NCBI GenBank assembly: GCA_018434355.1
Contig: JAHDPL010000012.1
Span: 95,751 to 159,750, forward strand
Source of the DNA: Sporomusaceae bacterium
GTDB taxonomy: Bacteria; Bacillota; Negativicutes; UBA1444
Length of the DNA: 64,000 nt
Reading direction: 5' to 3'
The translations under genes were made by a program, and so were the position numbers. The notes beneath the pieces were generated by a model. It made no database searches. It worked only from the letters and a program-made list of their open reading frames with translations, and had not been told where the DNA came from. How positions within the stretch are numbered: the first letter of the stretch is position 1; every line of letters begins with the position of its first letter. This document shows positions 55,674 to 63,849 of the stretch, piece after piece.

Positions 55674-55701
55674 TTAACTTAACGTTAACATTGGCTTAAC
55701 A
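55674..55701 (+). promoter_or_regulatory. candidate PhoP boxes upstream of pstS
   Basis: Three hexamers TTAACT, TTAACA and TTAACA spaced by exactly five bases (11-bp period) read on the plus strand, i.e. opposite to pstS. B. subtilis PhoP binds direct TT(A/T/C)ACA repeats of this spacing. A possible -10 TATGAT for pstS is at 55635-55630. The orientation and the 39-bp distance to the -10 are not the standard activating arrangement. Confidence 0.45.
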
Positions 55702-55813
55702 ATGGAGTAAGCATCCACCCGTAAAACGGGTGGCTTTGCTTTGACCCTATAAGGGTCTCATACTAGCGGCACCTCAAAGTGCTACGTTAGTTCCGCCAAC
55801 CGCTCTTGTCACT

Positions 55814-56267
55814 CTAGCGACCCTTGAAAGGGTCCTCGTGTTCTTTCACACTTGTTTTGTCTACGATGACATCTTCAGTTTCTTGTTCCCGGATATACTT
55901 TTGTATGGTGGATTTATTCAACCCTACCGTACTCACATAGTATCCCTTGGCCCAGAAGTGACGATTTCCATATTTGTACTTGAGGTTGGCGTGTCGATCG
56001 AAGATCATTAAACTGCTTTTCCCTTTTAGGTATCCCATAAAACTTGACACACTAAACTTCGGCGGAATTTTTACGCACATATGGTATATGGTCACTGCAA
56101 GCACTGGCTTCTACGATTTCTACCCCTTTGTATGAGCACAATTGGCGTAATATCTGACCGATATCGCTGCGTAATTTTCCATATATTTCTTTGCGGCGAT
56201 ATTTCGGTATAAACACGATGTGATAAATGCAATTCCATCGCGTATGTGATAAACTGTTTTCATCCAT
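55814..56267 (-). pseudogene. tnpA: IS200-type Y1 transposase, frameshifted in the HUH motif
   Basis: The 5' frame starts MDENSLSHTRWNCIYHIVFIPKYRRKEIYGKLRSDIG (start ATG 56267) and reaches EASACSDHI, then reads out of frame; the rest continues in the next frame as HMCVKIPPKFSVSSFMGYLKGKSSLMIFD to the GYYVSTVGLNKSTIQKYI helix with the catalytic Tyr. At about 56088 the bases are CATATACCATATG where CATATACATATG would encode DHIHM. One extra C thus breaks the HUH motif. Either the gene is dead or this is a sequencing error or a site of programmed slippage; the first is preferred. Confidence 0.85.
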
Positions 56268-56273
56268 TCGGGT

Positions 56274-56332
56274 GTCCTCCTTTTGATGATGAGCGGTCGG
56301 CGAAACCTGCATCATTTTATCAAAAGGAGGAC
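56274..56332. promoter_or_regulatory. long inverted repeat sequestering the transposase ribosome-binding site
   Basis: GTCCTCCTTTTGAT (56274-56287) and its exact complement (56319-56332), 31 bases apart. In the transposase mRNA the downstream arm holds AAAAGGAGG, its Shine-Dalgarno, so the stem would hide it. On the plus strand the stem runs into TTTTTT and can act as a terminator against outside transcription. Both functions are known for IS200 leader hairpins. Confidence 0.7.
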
Positions 56333-56395
56333 TTTTTTACATTCGCATAGGCAAAGCCTTTTCTGGTCTCACACGCATAGCGTGTGGTTGTCTTT

Positions 56396-56421
56396 GGAAC
56401 GACCTTCTATCAGGTCGTTCC
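56396..56421. other. inverted repeat beside the IS200-like element
   Basis: GGAACGACCT and its exact complement around a six-base TCTATC loop. It sits between the element end and the terminator of the acyl-CoA dehydrogenase gene. No T tract on either strand; role unclear. Confidence 0.35.
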
Positions 56422-56424
56422 CAT

Positions 56425-56464
56425 AATAAAAAGAGCACGGACGCTTTGCGCGCCCGTGCTCTTC
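56425..56464 (-). terminator. terminator of the etf-acyl-CoA operon
   Basis: On the minus strand AAGAGCACGG pairs with CCGTGCTCTT across a GC-rich loop and runs into TTTATTATGG, 35 bp past the stop of the last gene of the operon. Confidence 0.8.
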
Positions 56465-56498
56465 AAAGTACCAAAACAAATACCCAAACGCTTAAATT

Positions 56499-57647
56499 TT
56501 AACCCTTTCTCTCGCTCAGCAAGTAGTTGGCTATTACCACCCGCTGAATCTGATTCGTCCCTTCATAAATCTGCGTGATTTTCGCATCACGCAACAGTCT
56601 TTCCACCGGATATTCCCGCGAATAGCCATATCCCCCCATGATTTGAATCGCATCCAGCGCCACCTGGACGGACATGTCTGAGGCAAAGGTCTTGCACATT
56701 GCCGCTTCTTTGCCAAATGGAGCGCCACTGTCCTTCAAATTCGCCGCGTAGTGAACCAACTGCCGCGCCGCTTCGATTCGAATGCCCATATCTGCCAACA
56801 TGAAGCCGATGGCTTGATTCGCTGCAATCGGTTTGCCAAACTGTTCCCGGACTTTGGCATAGGCTAGCGCCTCTTCATATGCGGCCTGTGCGATACCGAC
56901 AGCTTGAGCGCCGACCCCGATCCGGGCGCTGTCAAGCACAACCATGGCAATTTTAAAACCTTGCCCTATATTGCCCAGCAAATTTTCCTTCGGGACACGA
57001 CAGTTGTCAAATACGAGTTCCGCTGTCGCTGAAGCCCGGATTCCCATTTTTTCTTCTTTTTTTCCGATCGAAAAACCCGGCGTTCCTTTTTCAACAATGA
57101 ATCCCGTTATCCCTTTGACACCGCTGCCTGGGTTGGTAGAAGCAAATACAGAGTAAGTTTCTGCCGGCCCGGCATTGCTGATGAAACATTTGGTTCCGTT
57201 GATCACATAGCTGTCGCCGTCCTCTTTCGCCGTCGTGCTAACGGCCCCGGCGTCAGACCCGGCATTCGGTTCGGTGAGCGCGAAGGCGCCGATCTTTTGA
57301 CCTTGCGCTAACGCAGGAACATATTTGCGTTTCTGTTCTTCATTGCCAAATAACAGAATCGGCAATATTCCGGCTGATGTGTGAATGGACATGATGGCGC
57401 CGGTCGCCGCGCAAGCCTTGGATACCTCTTCGACAGCCAGCGCATAGGACAGGTTGTCCAGCCCAGCTCCCCCGTACTCCTCGGGTATCGGCATCCCCAT
57501 TAGTCCGAGTTCCGCCAATCCTTTGATGTTATCCCAGGGAAATTCTTCACTGTGGTCATAATGCGCGGCGCGCGGCGCAATTTCCTTTTTTGCGAAACTC
57601 CGCACCAATTGTTGCACTGCAAGTTGATCTTCATTCAATATAGCCAT
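56499..57647 (-). CDS. acyl-CoA dehydrogenase (short-chain/butyryl-CoA type)
   Basis: 382 aa FAD enzyme of the ACAD family. FALTEPNAGSDAGAVSTTAKEDGDSYVINGTKCFISNAGPA is the FAD/substrate signature 1; IQIMGGYGYSREYPVERLLRDAKITQIYEGTNQIQRVVIANYLL is signature 2, with the catalytic Glu position in YEGTNQIQR, as in short-chain dehydrogenases. Full length and no disruption. It is the last gene of the operon, 25 bp after glpK. Electron partner likely the EtfAB encoded at the operon's start; it may run in either direction. Confidence 0.94.
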   Translation of the reverse strand: MAILNEDQLAVQQLVRSFAKKEIAPRAAHYDHSEEFPWDNIKGLAELGLMGMPIPEEYGGAGLDNLSYALAVEEVSKACAATGAIMSIHTSAGILPILLFGNEEQKRKYVPALAQGQKIGAFALTEPNAGSDAGAVSTTAKEDGDSYVINGTKCFISNAGPAETYSVFASTNPGSGVKGITGFIVEKGTPGFSIGKKEEKMGIRASATAELVFDNCRVPKENLLGNIGQGFKIAMVVLDSARIGVGAQAVGIAQAAYEEALAYAKVREQFGKPIAANQAIGFMLADMGIRIEAARQLVHYAANLKDSGAPFGKEAAMCKTFASDMSVQVALDAIQIMGGYGYSREYPVERLLRDAKITQIYEGTNQIQRVVIANYLLSERKG

Positions 57648-57672
57648 GCTTCAGCCTACCTCTCCCGCTATT

Positions 57673-59169
57673 TCATGCCCAGCCTTTGGCTCGCTCAAGC
57701 GCTTTTATCCAGCCGGCGCGCAGTTCCTGCGCCTGTTGACTTTGCATCTGTGGAGAATACGTCCTATCAAGTTGCCAAATGGCCTGTATTTCTGACAAAT
57801 CGCCATAAATACCGCATCCCAATCCAGCCAAAAATGCGGCGCCAAGGGCCGTTGTCTCGTTAATTCTCGGCCGGTCTACAACCGCCTGTAAGATATCCGC
57901 CTGAAACTGCATCAGGAACTCATTGCGCGAAGCGCCGCCATCAACCCGTAAACGTTTCAGATCAACTCCCGCGTCGCAGATCATGGCTGTCAAAACATCC
58001 CGGGTCTGGTAGGCGATTGATTCCAGAGCGGCTCGTGATATGTGGCATTTATTGGTTCCCCGTGTCAACCCCACCAATACTCCCCGGGCATACATATCCC
58101 AGTGAGGTGCTCCCAGCCCGACAAAAGCAGGGACCAAGTAAACCCCGCCCGTATCCTCGACCTGCTTTGCTAACACTTCCGATTCAGCTGCGTCGCGCAA
58201 AATCCCCAATTCGTCGCGCAACCACTGGATCACAGCGCCGCCGATAAAGATGCTTCCTTCAAGCGCATAACTGACTTTCCCTTTCAATCCCCATGCAATG
58301 GTTGTTAACAGTCCGCTATTAGAAGCAATGATCTTTTCCCCGGTATTCGCTAACAAGAAACAACCGGTACCATAAGTGTTTTTTGCCGTACCTGGTTCAA
58401 AGCAGCACTGGCCGAACAAAGCAGCCTGCTGATCTCCCGCCACGCCGCGAATCGGAATAGCCCGGCCAAAATAGGCCGGCAGTGTCATCCCGAAATCATC
58501 GCTGGAGTTTTTTACTGCAGGAAGAATTGCTTCAGGAATATCCAGCTTCCTTAGCATTTCCGGATCCCACTGCAAGGTATGGATATTGAAGAGCATCGTC
58601 CGCGATGCATTGGAAAAATCAGTGGCGTGGACTTTGCCGCCTGTCAATTTCCAGATCAGCCAGGTGTCGACAGTCCCGCACAAGACCTCTCCACGCTCGG
58701 CCCTATCACGAAGTTGCGGGATGTGATCAAGCAGCCACTTGATTTTCGTGCCGGAAAAATATGCGTCCACCACCAGTCCGGTCCGATCCTTGACGGTTTG
58801 CGTCCATCCCATATCTGACAGTTCTTGGCACAGACCGGCCGTGCGGCGGCATTGCCAAACCAGCGCGTTATGCACAGGCTCCCCTGTCTGCTTGTCCCAG
58901 ATCAGTACCGTTTCTCGTTGATTGGCAATCCCGATCGCGGCAATCTCCGCAGGATCGATCCGGCTTTCCTGCATCACCTGCCTTGCGGTTCCCAGCTGCG
59001 AGTCCCAGATCTCCATCCCATCGTGTTCCACCCAACCGGGTTCGGGATATATCTGGCGGATTTCCTGCCCTACCTGCTTCACCAGCGATCCATCTCTGTT
59101 GAACAAGATCGCCCGAGAACTTGTGGTTCCCTGATCCAACGCCAACAGGTACTTTTCTTTCATGAGCAA
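57673..59169 (-). CDS. glpK: glycerol kinase
   Basis: Phosphorylates glycerol to glycerol-3-phosphate. 498 aa, family length. [58 protein letters not shown] (active-site loop), [17 protein letters not shown] and [21 protein letters not shown] are all GlpK signatures. GGAGG is 7 bases ahead of TTG 59169 and 13 ahead of ATG 59163, so TTG is slightly preferred. Unusually it sits between a CoA transferase (40-bp gap) and an acyl-CoA dehydrogenase, with no glpF or glpD next to it. Confidence 0.96.
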   Translation of the reverse strand: MLMKEKYLLALDQGTTSSRAILFNRDGSLVKQVGQEIRQIYPEPGWVEHDGMEIWDSQLGTARQVMQESRIDPAEIAAIGIANQRETVLIWDKQTGEPVHNALVWQCRRTAGLCQELSDMGWTQTVKDRTGLVVDAYFSGTKIKWLLDHIPQLRDRAERGEVLCGTVDTWLIWKLTGGKVHATDFSNASRTMLFNIHTLQWDPEMLRKLDIPEAILPAVKNSSDDFGMTLPAYFGRAIPIRGVAGDQQAALFGQCCFEPGTAKNTYGTGCFLLANTGEKIIASNSGLLTTIAWGLKGKVSYALEGSIFIGGAVIQWLRDELGILRDAAESEVLAKQVEDTGGVYLVPAFVGLGAPHWDMYARGVLVGLTRGTNKCHISRAALESIAYQTRDVLTAMICDAGVDLKRLRVDGGASRNEFLMQFQADILQAVVDRPRINETTALGAAFLAGLGCGIYGDLSEIQAIWQLDRTYSPQMQSQQAQELRAGWIKALERAKGWA

Positions 59170-59209
59170 TTTGACACCTCCATTGCCAACCTACAGGCCT
59201 AAACTCGAT

Positions 59210-60778
59210 TCATCCTGCAAAGACCCTAAGATCCATCGTCTTCAAATTTTCCGCTACCAGCGGCCGGAATGGCAGCTTATTCAAAATGTCGTCCTCCAGC
59301 GATATACCGGGCGCTACTTCAACAATTTGCAGTCCTTCCGCGGTCAGTTCGAATACGCAGCGTTCCGTCACATAGACGACCTTCTGCCGGATTTTGTTGG
59401 AGAACTCGCCGCTGGCGCTGATTTGATCGACCTCATTGAAAAACTTTTGCTGGCGGCCTTCCTGCAGAATGTTCAGTTTGCCGTCCTGAAAATCGACGGC
59501 AAGTCCGCCGCCTGCGAACGGAAAACAATAAACGACCTTTTTCGCCGATTGCGTCAGGTTGATGAATCCGCCGACGCCAATGATCTTATTCCCGGCGCGA
59601 CTCACGTTCACATTGCCATGCCGGTCCACCTGCAGCGCCCCGACAAAAGTGATGTCGAGCAAACCTCCATCATAGAAATCGAATTGGTAAGCCATGTCCT
59701 GCACCATATCCGGATTGACCACAGCGCCGAAGCTGATCCCTGACGACGGACTCCCGCCAATCGCGCCCGATTCTATCGTCAGGACAATGTCATCCGGTGC
59801 GCCGACCTCCTTGGCCAGCTTGGGAATCATTTCGGGAATGCCGATTCCCAGGTTCACGATGGCTTTGCTGGTCAACTCCAGTGCAGCCCGTTTGCCAATG
59901 ATCGTATGAACGGCGCTTCTCTCGCGTTTGCGACCGGTTTGTTCATTCAAGGCATGAACCTGCTCGAGGATCGCCGGCACTTCGCATTCCGGCACCCTGC
60001 AGTCGCCGATATAGGAAAGGTTGCACTTTTCGATCATCGTCTGACACTGGTCCGGTTCGACCACAACCGCATCTACCAGGACGCCGGGGATTTTGACGCT
60101 TCTGGCGACGGCATGACCGTCCGACAACCGCTCGACCTGCACGATGACGGTTCCGCCATTCGCTTTAACAGCCATCGCGTTGGCGAAAGGATCGCCAAAA
60201 GTAGCCTCGTGTTCCATCGTGATGTTCCCGTTGACATCCGCCGTCGTCCCGCGAAGTATGGCGAGCGTCGGTTTGATTGTCTTATAAAAGAGGTATTCCT
60301 CTCCATCGATCTCCACCAGGCTGACCAATTTATCAGTAGACAGCGCATTTTGCGCACCGCCGCCATGTCTTGGATCGACAAAGGTATTGAGCCCGACTTT
60401 GGTCAGTATCCCAGGTTTTTTGCCGGCTGAAGCCCGGATCAGGTGCGAGATGACTCCAAGTGGCAGGTTATAGCCTTTGATCTTATTCTCCTGTACTTGC
60501 CTGCACAATTTTATGTTCGGGGTAAAGTGGGAGGTGACGACGCTCGATACCATCCCTTCATGCGACATATGTTCAATCATCCGGCTCTCGTCCCAGACAC
60601 CTTGGCCGACACCAAAAAAATAGCTCAGATTCTTCGGTTCTCCGGTCTCCAGAAACCTCTTTCCGATGGCAACTGCCAGTTCTTCAGGGAAACAAAGCGA
60701 CCCGAATCCGTTAAACACAACGAGGTCGCTATTTTTTACCAACTGCGCCGCTTCGGCGGCAGTCATCACATTCAACAA
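59210..60778 (-). CDS. family I CoA transferase (propionate CoA-transferase / YdiF-like)
   Basis: 522 aa with alpha and beta domains fused. The sequence follows the Clostridium propionicum Pct pattern: KRFLETGEPKNLSYFFGVGQG, KPGILTKVGLNTFVDPRHGGGAQN, EYLFYKTIKPTLAILRGTTADVNGNITMEHEATFGD and the catalytic Glu in VLTIESGAIGGSPSSGISFGA (about residue 337). It moves CoA between acetate or another acid and an acyl-CoA, activating an acid without ATP. Start TTG 60778 behind AGAGGTGGAG. The acid is not identifiable from sequence. Confidence 0.92.
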   Translation of the reverse strand: MLNVMTAAEAAQLVKNSDLVVFNGFGSLCFPEELAVAIGKRFLETGEPKNLSYFFGVGQGVWDESRMIEHMSHEGMVSSVVTSHFTPNIKLCRQVQENKIKGYNLPLGVISHLIRASAGKKPGILTKVGLNTFVDPRHGGGAQNALSTDKLVSLVEIDGEEYLFYKTIKPTLAILRGTTADVNGNITMEHEATFGDPFANAMAVKANGGTVIVQVERLSDGHAVARSVKIPGVLVDAVVVEPDQCQTMIEKCNLSYIGDCRVPECEVPAILEQVHALNEQTGRKRERSAVHTIIGKRAALELTSKAIVNLGIGIPEMIPKLAKEVGAPDDIVLTIESGAIGGSPSSGISFGAVVNPDMVQDMAYQFDFYDGGLLDITFVGALQVDRHGNVNVSRAGNKIIGVGGFINLTQSAKKVVYCFPFAGGGLAVDFQDGKLNILQEGRQQKFFNEVDQISASGEFSNKIRQKVVYVTERCVFELTAEGLQIVEVAPGISLEDDILNKLPFRPLVAENLKTMDLRVFAG

Positions 60779-60793
60779 AACACTCCACCTCTT

Positions 60794-61957
60794 TTACGGC
60801 TTTTGCAAGCCGAGCTTTGCAGCCTTACTTTCCAGCGCTCTGCCAATGACAATCTTCTGGATCTCGGACGTTCCATCCACCAGCTGCAACATCTTGGCAA
60901 CCGCCATGTTGCGGGCGACAGCAGAGTCCTTGTCCAAACCGTTGGCGCCGAACAACTGAGCACACTCCGTCGTGACTTTCATTGCGAGAGTAGTGGCATA
61001 CAGCTTATTCTGAGCCGCCAGGAAGGACACTGGGCCTCCGGCATCCATCAGGGATGCCGTCCGGTAAACCAGCCAGCGACCCGCTTCCACTTGAGCCGAA
61101 AGTTCTGCCAGAGTCCATTGAACGCCCTGGTTGCTGATGATCGGTTTGCCAAACGTCGATCTGCCGCCTAGATATTCGACAGTCAGGTCGATGGATCGCT
61201 GCGCGAGACCGATGGCGATGGCCGGAACAAAAATTCTGGCCACGTCGATCGCCCGGAGTGCTCCTTTGTATCCGTCGGCAGATACCAAACGAGTTTCCGG
61301 CGCGACACAATCTTCAAACCGGAGATCCGCACACGACATCACATTGCCGCCAACCCTGACGCGGTTTTCGCCGATCGTGAATCCGGGCATGCCCCGGTCC
61401 AGCAAGAAAATCAGCATATTCTTTGCAGCACCGTTCCTTACGATGACAATGAAATGCTCCGCATCCACCGCGTTTGCGATCCAGGCTTTTTCGCCGAATA
61501 TGTGATAACCATCCTGATGCAGCTCTGCAACACTTTGATTCATCGACGGATCAGAGCCGCCGCAGGCCTCTGTCAATGCGAAAGCTGTCAGTTTTTTGCC
61601 GCAGGCCATATCCGGCAGCAGCCTTCGTACTTCGTCGCTCATTTCGTAGTAGGCTTCGATGTCATAAGCAATGTTATTGTGCAATTGCAGAAAGAATGCA
61701 AAGCCGCCACACCCATGCGCAAGCCCTTCATAAATCAGCGCAGATTCGAGAAAGTTCAGCCCGCGTCCGCCGGATTCCCGCGTGAGTCCGATGCCGCAGT
61801 ATCCATTCTCAGCGGCGTGCCGCACCGCTTCTCGTGGCAACATCCGATTGGATTCCCACTCGGCGGCATGAGGCGCTATATGCTCCAGTGCATAGTCACG
61901 CGCATTCTCATAAAGGCTTATTTCGTGGGAATTCAATTCAACAGCCAAATTGTCCAC
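60794..61957 (-). CDS. acyl-CoA dehydrogenase, second paralogue
   Basis: 387 aa, GTG start at 61957. ACAD architecture: ALTEACGGSDPSMNQSVAELHQDGYHIFGEKAWIANAVDAEHFIV (signature 1) and AQLFGANGLDKDSAVARNMAVAKMLQLVDGTSEIQKIVIGRAL (signature 2), with Asp-Gly-Thr-Ser-Glu in place of YEGTNQIQ. It is clearly different from the dehydrogenase at 56499-57647 (no run of identity), so the two should have different substrates. It lies 45 bp after etfA. Confidence 0.92.
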   Translation of the reverse strand: MDNLAVELNSHEISLYENARDYALEHIAPHAAEWESNRMLPREAVRHAAENGYCGIGLTRESGGRGLNFLESALIYEGLAHGCGGFAFFLQLHNNIAYDIEAYYEMSDEVRRLLPDMACGKKLTAFALTEACGGSDPSMNQSVAELHQDGYHIFGEKAWIANAVDAEHFIVIVRNGAAKNMLIFLLDRGMPGFTIGENRVRVGGNVMSCADLRFEDCVAPETRLVSADGYKGALRAIDVARIFVPAIAIGLAQRSIDLTVEYLGGRSTFGKPIISNQGVQWTLAELSAQVEAGRWLVYRTASLMDAGGPVSFLAAQNKLYATTLAMKVTTECAQLFGANGLDKDSAVARNMAVAKMLQLVDGTSEIQKIVIGRALESKAAKLGLQKP

Positions 61958-62002
61958 TTCCTTGCTTTCCGGATCGCATCGCGGGTTTTCCGTCCAATAA
62001 AA

Positions 62003-63043
62003 CTAGCAGGTTTCCTCTGCTTTTGCCGATTCCAGTTGCTCGATCAGTTCCGGAATCACTTTATGAACATCTCCCGTGATTGCCAGATGCGCCAATTTCA
62101 TGATCGGTGCATTGGGGTTTTTATTGATAGCGATGATGCAGTCCGATTCCGACATCCCGACAACATGCTGGACCGCGCCGGAGATTCCGCAAGCGACATA
62201 AAGTTTGGGACGAACTGTCTGCCCGGTTTGCCCGACTTGATGGGAAGGAGCGATCCAGCCGCTCTCAACGACTGCGCGGGAAGCGCCGACGGCGCCGCCA
62301 AGAACATCCGCCAGTTTCTTGATCAGGGCAAATCCAGACTCGTCGCCGATACCCCGACCGCCCGAGACGATGATGTCTGCCTCGGCCAAGGAGACCGTCT
62401 TGATCTTGTCGGCAACGATCCTTATGGTTTTGGCCACAATTTCTTGTTCCGACAACTCTGGCGTGATTTTCACGACAGGGCTCTGGGTTTCAACGCATTC
62501 GGATTTTCGCATGACGCCGGGTCGAACCGTGGCCATTTGGGGACGATTGTCCGGGCAAATGATCGTCGCCATCAAATTTCCACCAAAGGCCGGCCGTGTC
62601 TGCATGAGTTTCCTGTCTTGTTCATCGAACTCCAGCGCTGTGCAGTCGGCTGTCAATCCGGTGCCAATCCGTGCGGCCACGCGGGGCGCAAAATCGCGAC
62701 CGAAAGACGTGGCTCCGAATAGAACGACTTCCGGTTTCTGACTGCGAATGAACTCACACATAATTTTCGTGTAGGCATCCGTTGAATAGGTTACAAAAAG
62801 TTCGTGATCGTAGTAGAAGATGCGGTCGACGCCATAATGTGAGATTGCGTCGATGATTTCATCGATTTTATTACCAAAGATCACTGCATATGACGGCGAT
62901 CCCGCTTTTTGCGCCAGTCGCGTTGCTTCACCGATCAATTCAATCGAAACCGGGTGGACTTTTCCGTGCTGGTGTTGGACAAATACGGCTATCCCTGCAT
63001 ATTCACTGAAATCAGTGATTTCATTTACTCTAGCATTAGACAT
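62003..63043 (-). CDS. etfA: electron transfer flavoprotein alpha subunit
   Basis: 346 aa. The N-terminal domain (VFVQHQHGKVHPVSIELIGEATRLAQ) and the C-terminal FAD-binding domain are present: IIVSGGRGIGDESGFALIKKLADVLGGAVGASRAVVESGWIAPSHQVGQTGQTVRPKLYVACGISGAVQHVVGMSESDCIIAINKNPNAPIMKLAHLAITGDVHKVIPEL, the ETF-alpha signature. No N-terminal ferredoxin domain (unlike CarE). It forms a dimer with EtfB, encoded 14 bp upstream. Confidence 0.97.
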   Translation of the reverse strand: MSNARVNEITDFSEYAGIAVFVQHQHGKVHPVSIELIGEATRLAQKAGSPSYAVIFGNKIDEIIDAISHYGVDRIFYYDHELFVTYSTDAYTKIMCEFIRSQKPEVVLFGATSFGRDFAPRVAARIGTGLTADCTALEFDEQDRKLMQTRPAFGGNLMATIICPDNRPQMATVRPGVMRKSECVETQSPVVKITPELSEQEIVAKTIRIVADKIKTVSLAEADIIVSGGRGIGDESGFALIKKLADVLGGAVGASRAVVESGWIAPSHQVGQTGQTVRPKLYVACGISGAVQHVVGMSESDCIIAINKNPNAPIMKLAHLAITGDVHKVIPELIEQLESAKAEETC

Positions 63044-63057
63044 TTTCTTCCCTCCGA

Positions 63058-63849
63058 TTATCGCAAATTCAGACTGATGATTTTTTCAAGGGCGGCAGCG
63101 GCAACGTCTTTCGGCGTACCAGAAACACTCTCCCCCTTGAATTCACGGACCGGCACGAAGCTCTTGAACACATGAGTCGGTGAGTTCTCCACACCGATTT
63201 GCGTCAGATCGACTTCAAGATCCTTCGCCGTCCAGACCTTGAAGTCCGCCTCCGGACTGTACGCTTTGTAAATCAGCCGGATATCCATGAAGCGAGGCTT
63301 ATTGATCTCTTTGATCACCGTTAGCAATACCGGCATGGGGGCTTCCATTTCAAAATAGCCCCCTTCAAATGCCCGTTTGGCGTGCACTTTGTTGCCTTCT
63401 ATCGAAAGTTCCTTAACATAGGTAATCTGGGGAATATCGAGGAATTCTGCCAATTCGGGCCCGACTTGCGCCGTATCTCCGTCAATTGCCTGCCGACCGC
63501 AGATCACGATGTCATAGTCGCCGATTTTTCTCAGCGCCGCTGCCAAAACCGTCGCAGTCCCCCAGGTATCAGAACCGGCAAAAGCCCGATCGGTTACGTG
63601 GATCGCAGCATCCACCCCCATCGCCATCGCTTCCCGCAGCGCGTCCTCCGCTTGCGGAATCCCCATGGTGATGACGGTTACGTGAACATTTTCGCAGCTG
63701 TCTTTGATGGTCAGCGCCGCTTCCAGCGCATTCATGTCATCCGGGTTGATGATACTGGGCACGCCCTCTCTGATCAGGGTGCCTTTCTTTTCATCGATCC
63801 GGACCTTATCGGTATTCGGCACCTGTTTAATGCAGACAACAATTTTCAT
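63058..63849 (-). CDS. etfB: electron transfer flavoprotein beta subunit
   Basis: 263 aa from the ATG at 63849 (MKIVVCIKQVPNTDKVRIDE). The flavin/NADH region VICGRQAIDGDTAQVGPELAEFL and VHVTDRAFAGSDTWGTATVLAAAL match EtfB of the Acidaminococcus/Clostridium butyryl-CoA systems that bifurcate electrons. GGGAGG lies 13 bases ahead, rather far. First gene of the operon etfB-etfA-acd-CoA transferase-glpK-acd. Bifurcation is a possibility, not shown. Confidence 0.96.
   Translation of the reverse strand: MKIVVCIKQVPNTDKVRIDEKKGTLIREGVPSIINPDDMNALEAALTIKDSCENVHVTVITMGIPQAEDALREAMAMGVDAAIHVTDRAFAGSDTWGTATVLAAALRKIGDYDIVICGRQAIDGDTAQVGPELAEFLDIPQITYVKELSIEGNKVHAKRAFEGGYFEMEAPMPVLLTVIKEINKPRFMDIRLIYKAYSPEADFKVWTAKDLEVDLTQIGVENSPTHVFKSFVPVREFKGESVSGTPKDVAAAALEKIISLNLR

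Larger units (their letters stand above)
55712..56390 (-). mobile_element. IS200/IS605-type element with broken transposase (approximate ends)
   Basis: Ends are set by subterminal hairpins, as expected for IS200-type elements, which have no inverted repeats. At the transposase 3' side are CCACCCGT/ACGGGTGG (55715-55733) and GACCCT/AGGGTC (55743-55757); at the 5' side is CACACGC/GCGTGTG (56370-56386). About 680 bp with one Y1 transposase pseudogene. It lies immediately beside the candidate PhoP boxes. The exact boundary bases are not certain. Confidence 0.7.

Noticed and set aside
61454..62722. 422-codon plus-strand frame opposite an acyl-CoA dehydrogenase and etfA
   Set aside because: Spans two real genes and their gap on the other strand; composition is that of an antisense frame.
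62003..63849. EtfAB as caffeyl-CoA reductase CarDE partners
   Set aside because: EtfA has no N-terminal ferredoxin domain, which CarE has; a general acyl-CoA partner is more likely.
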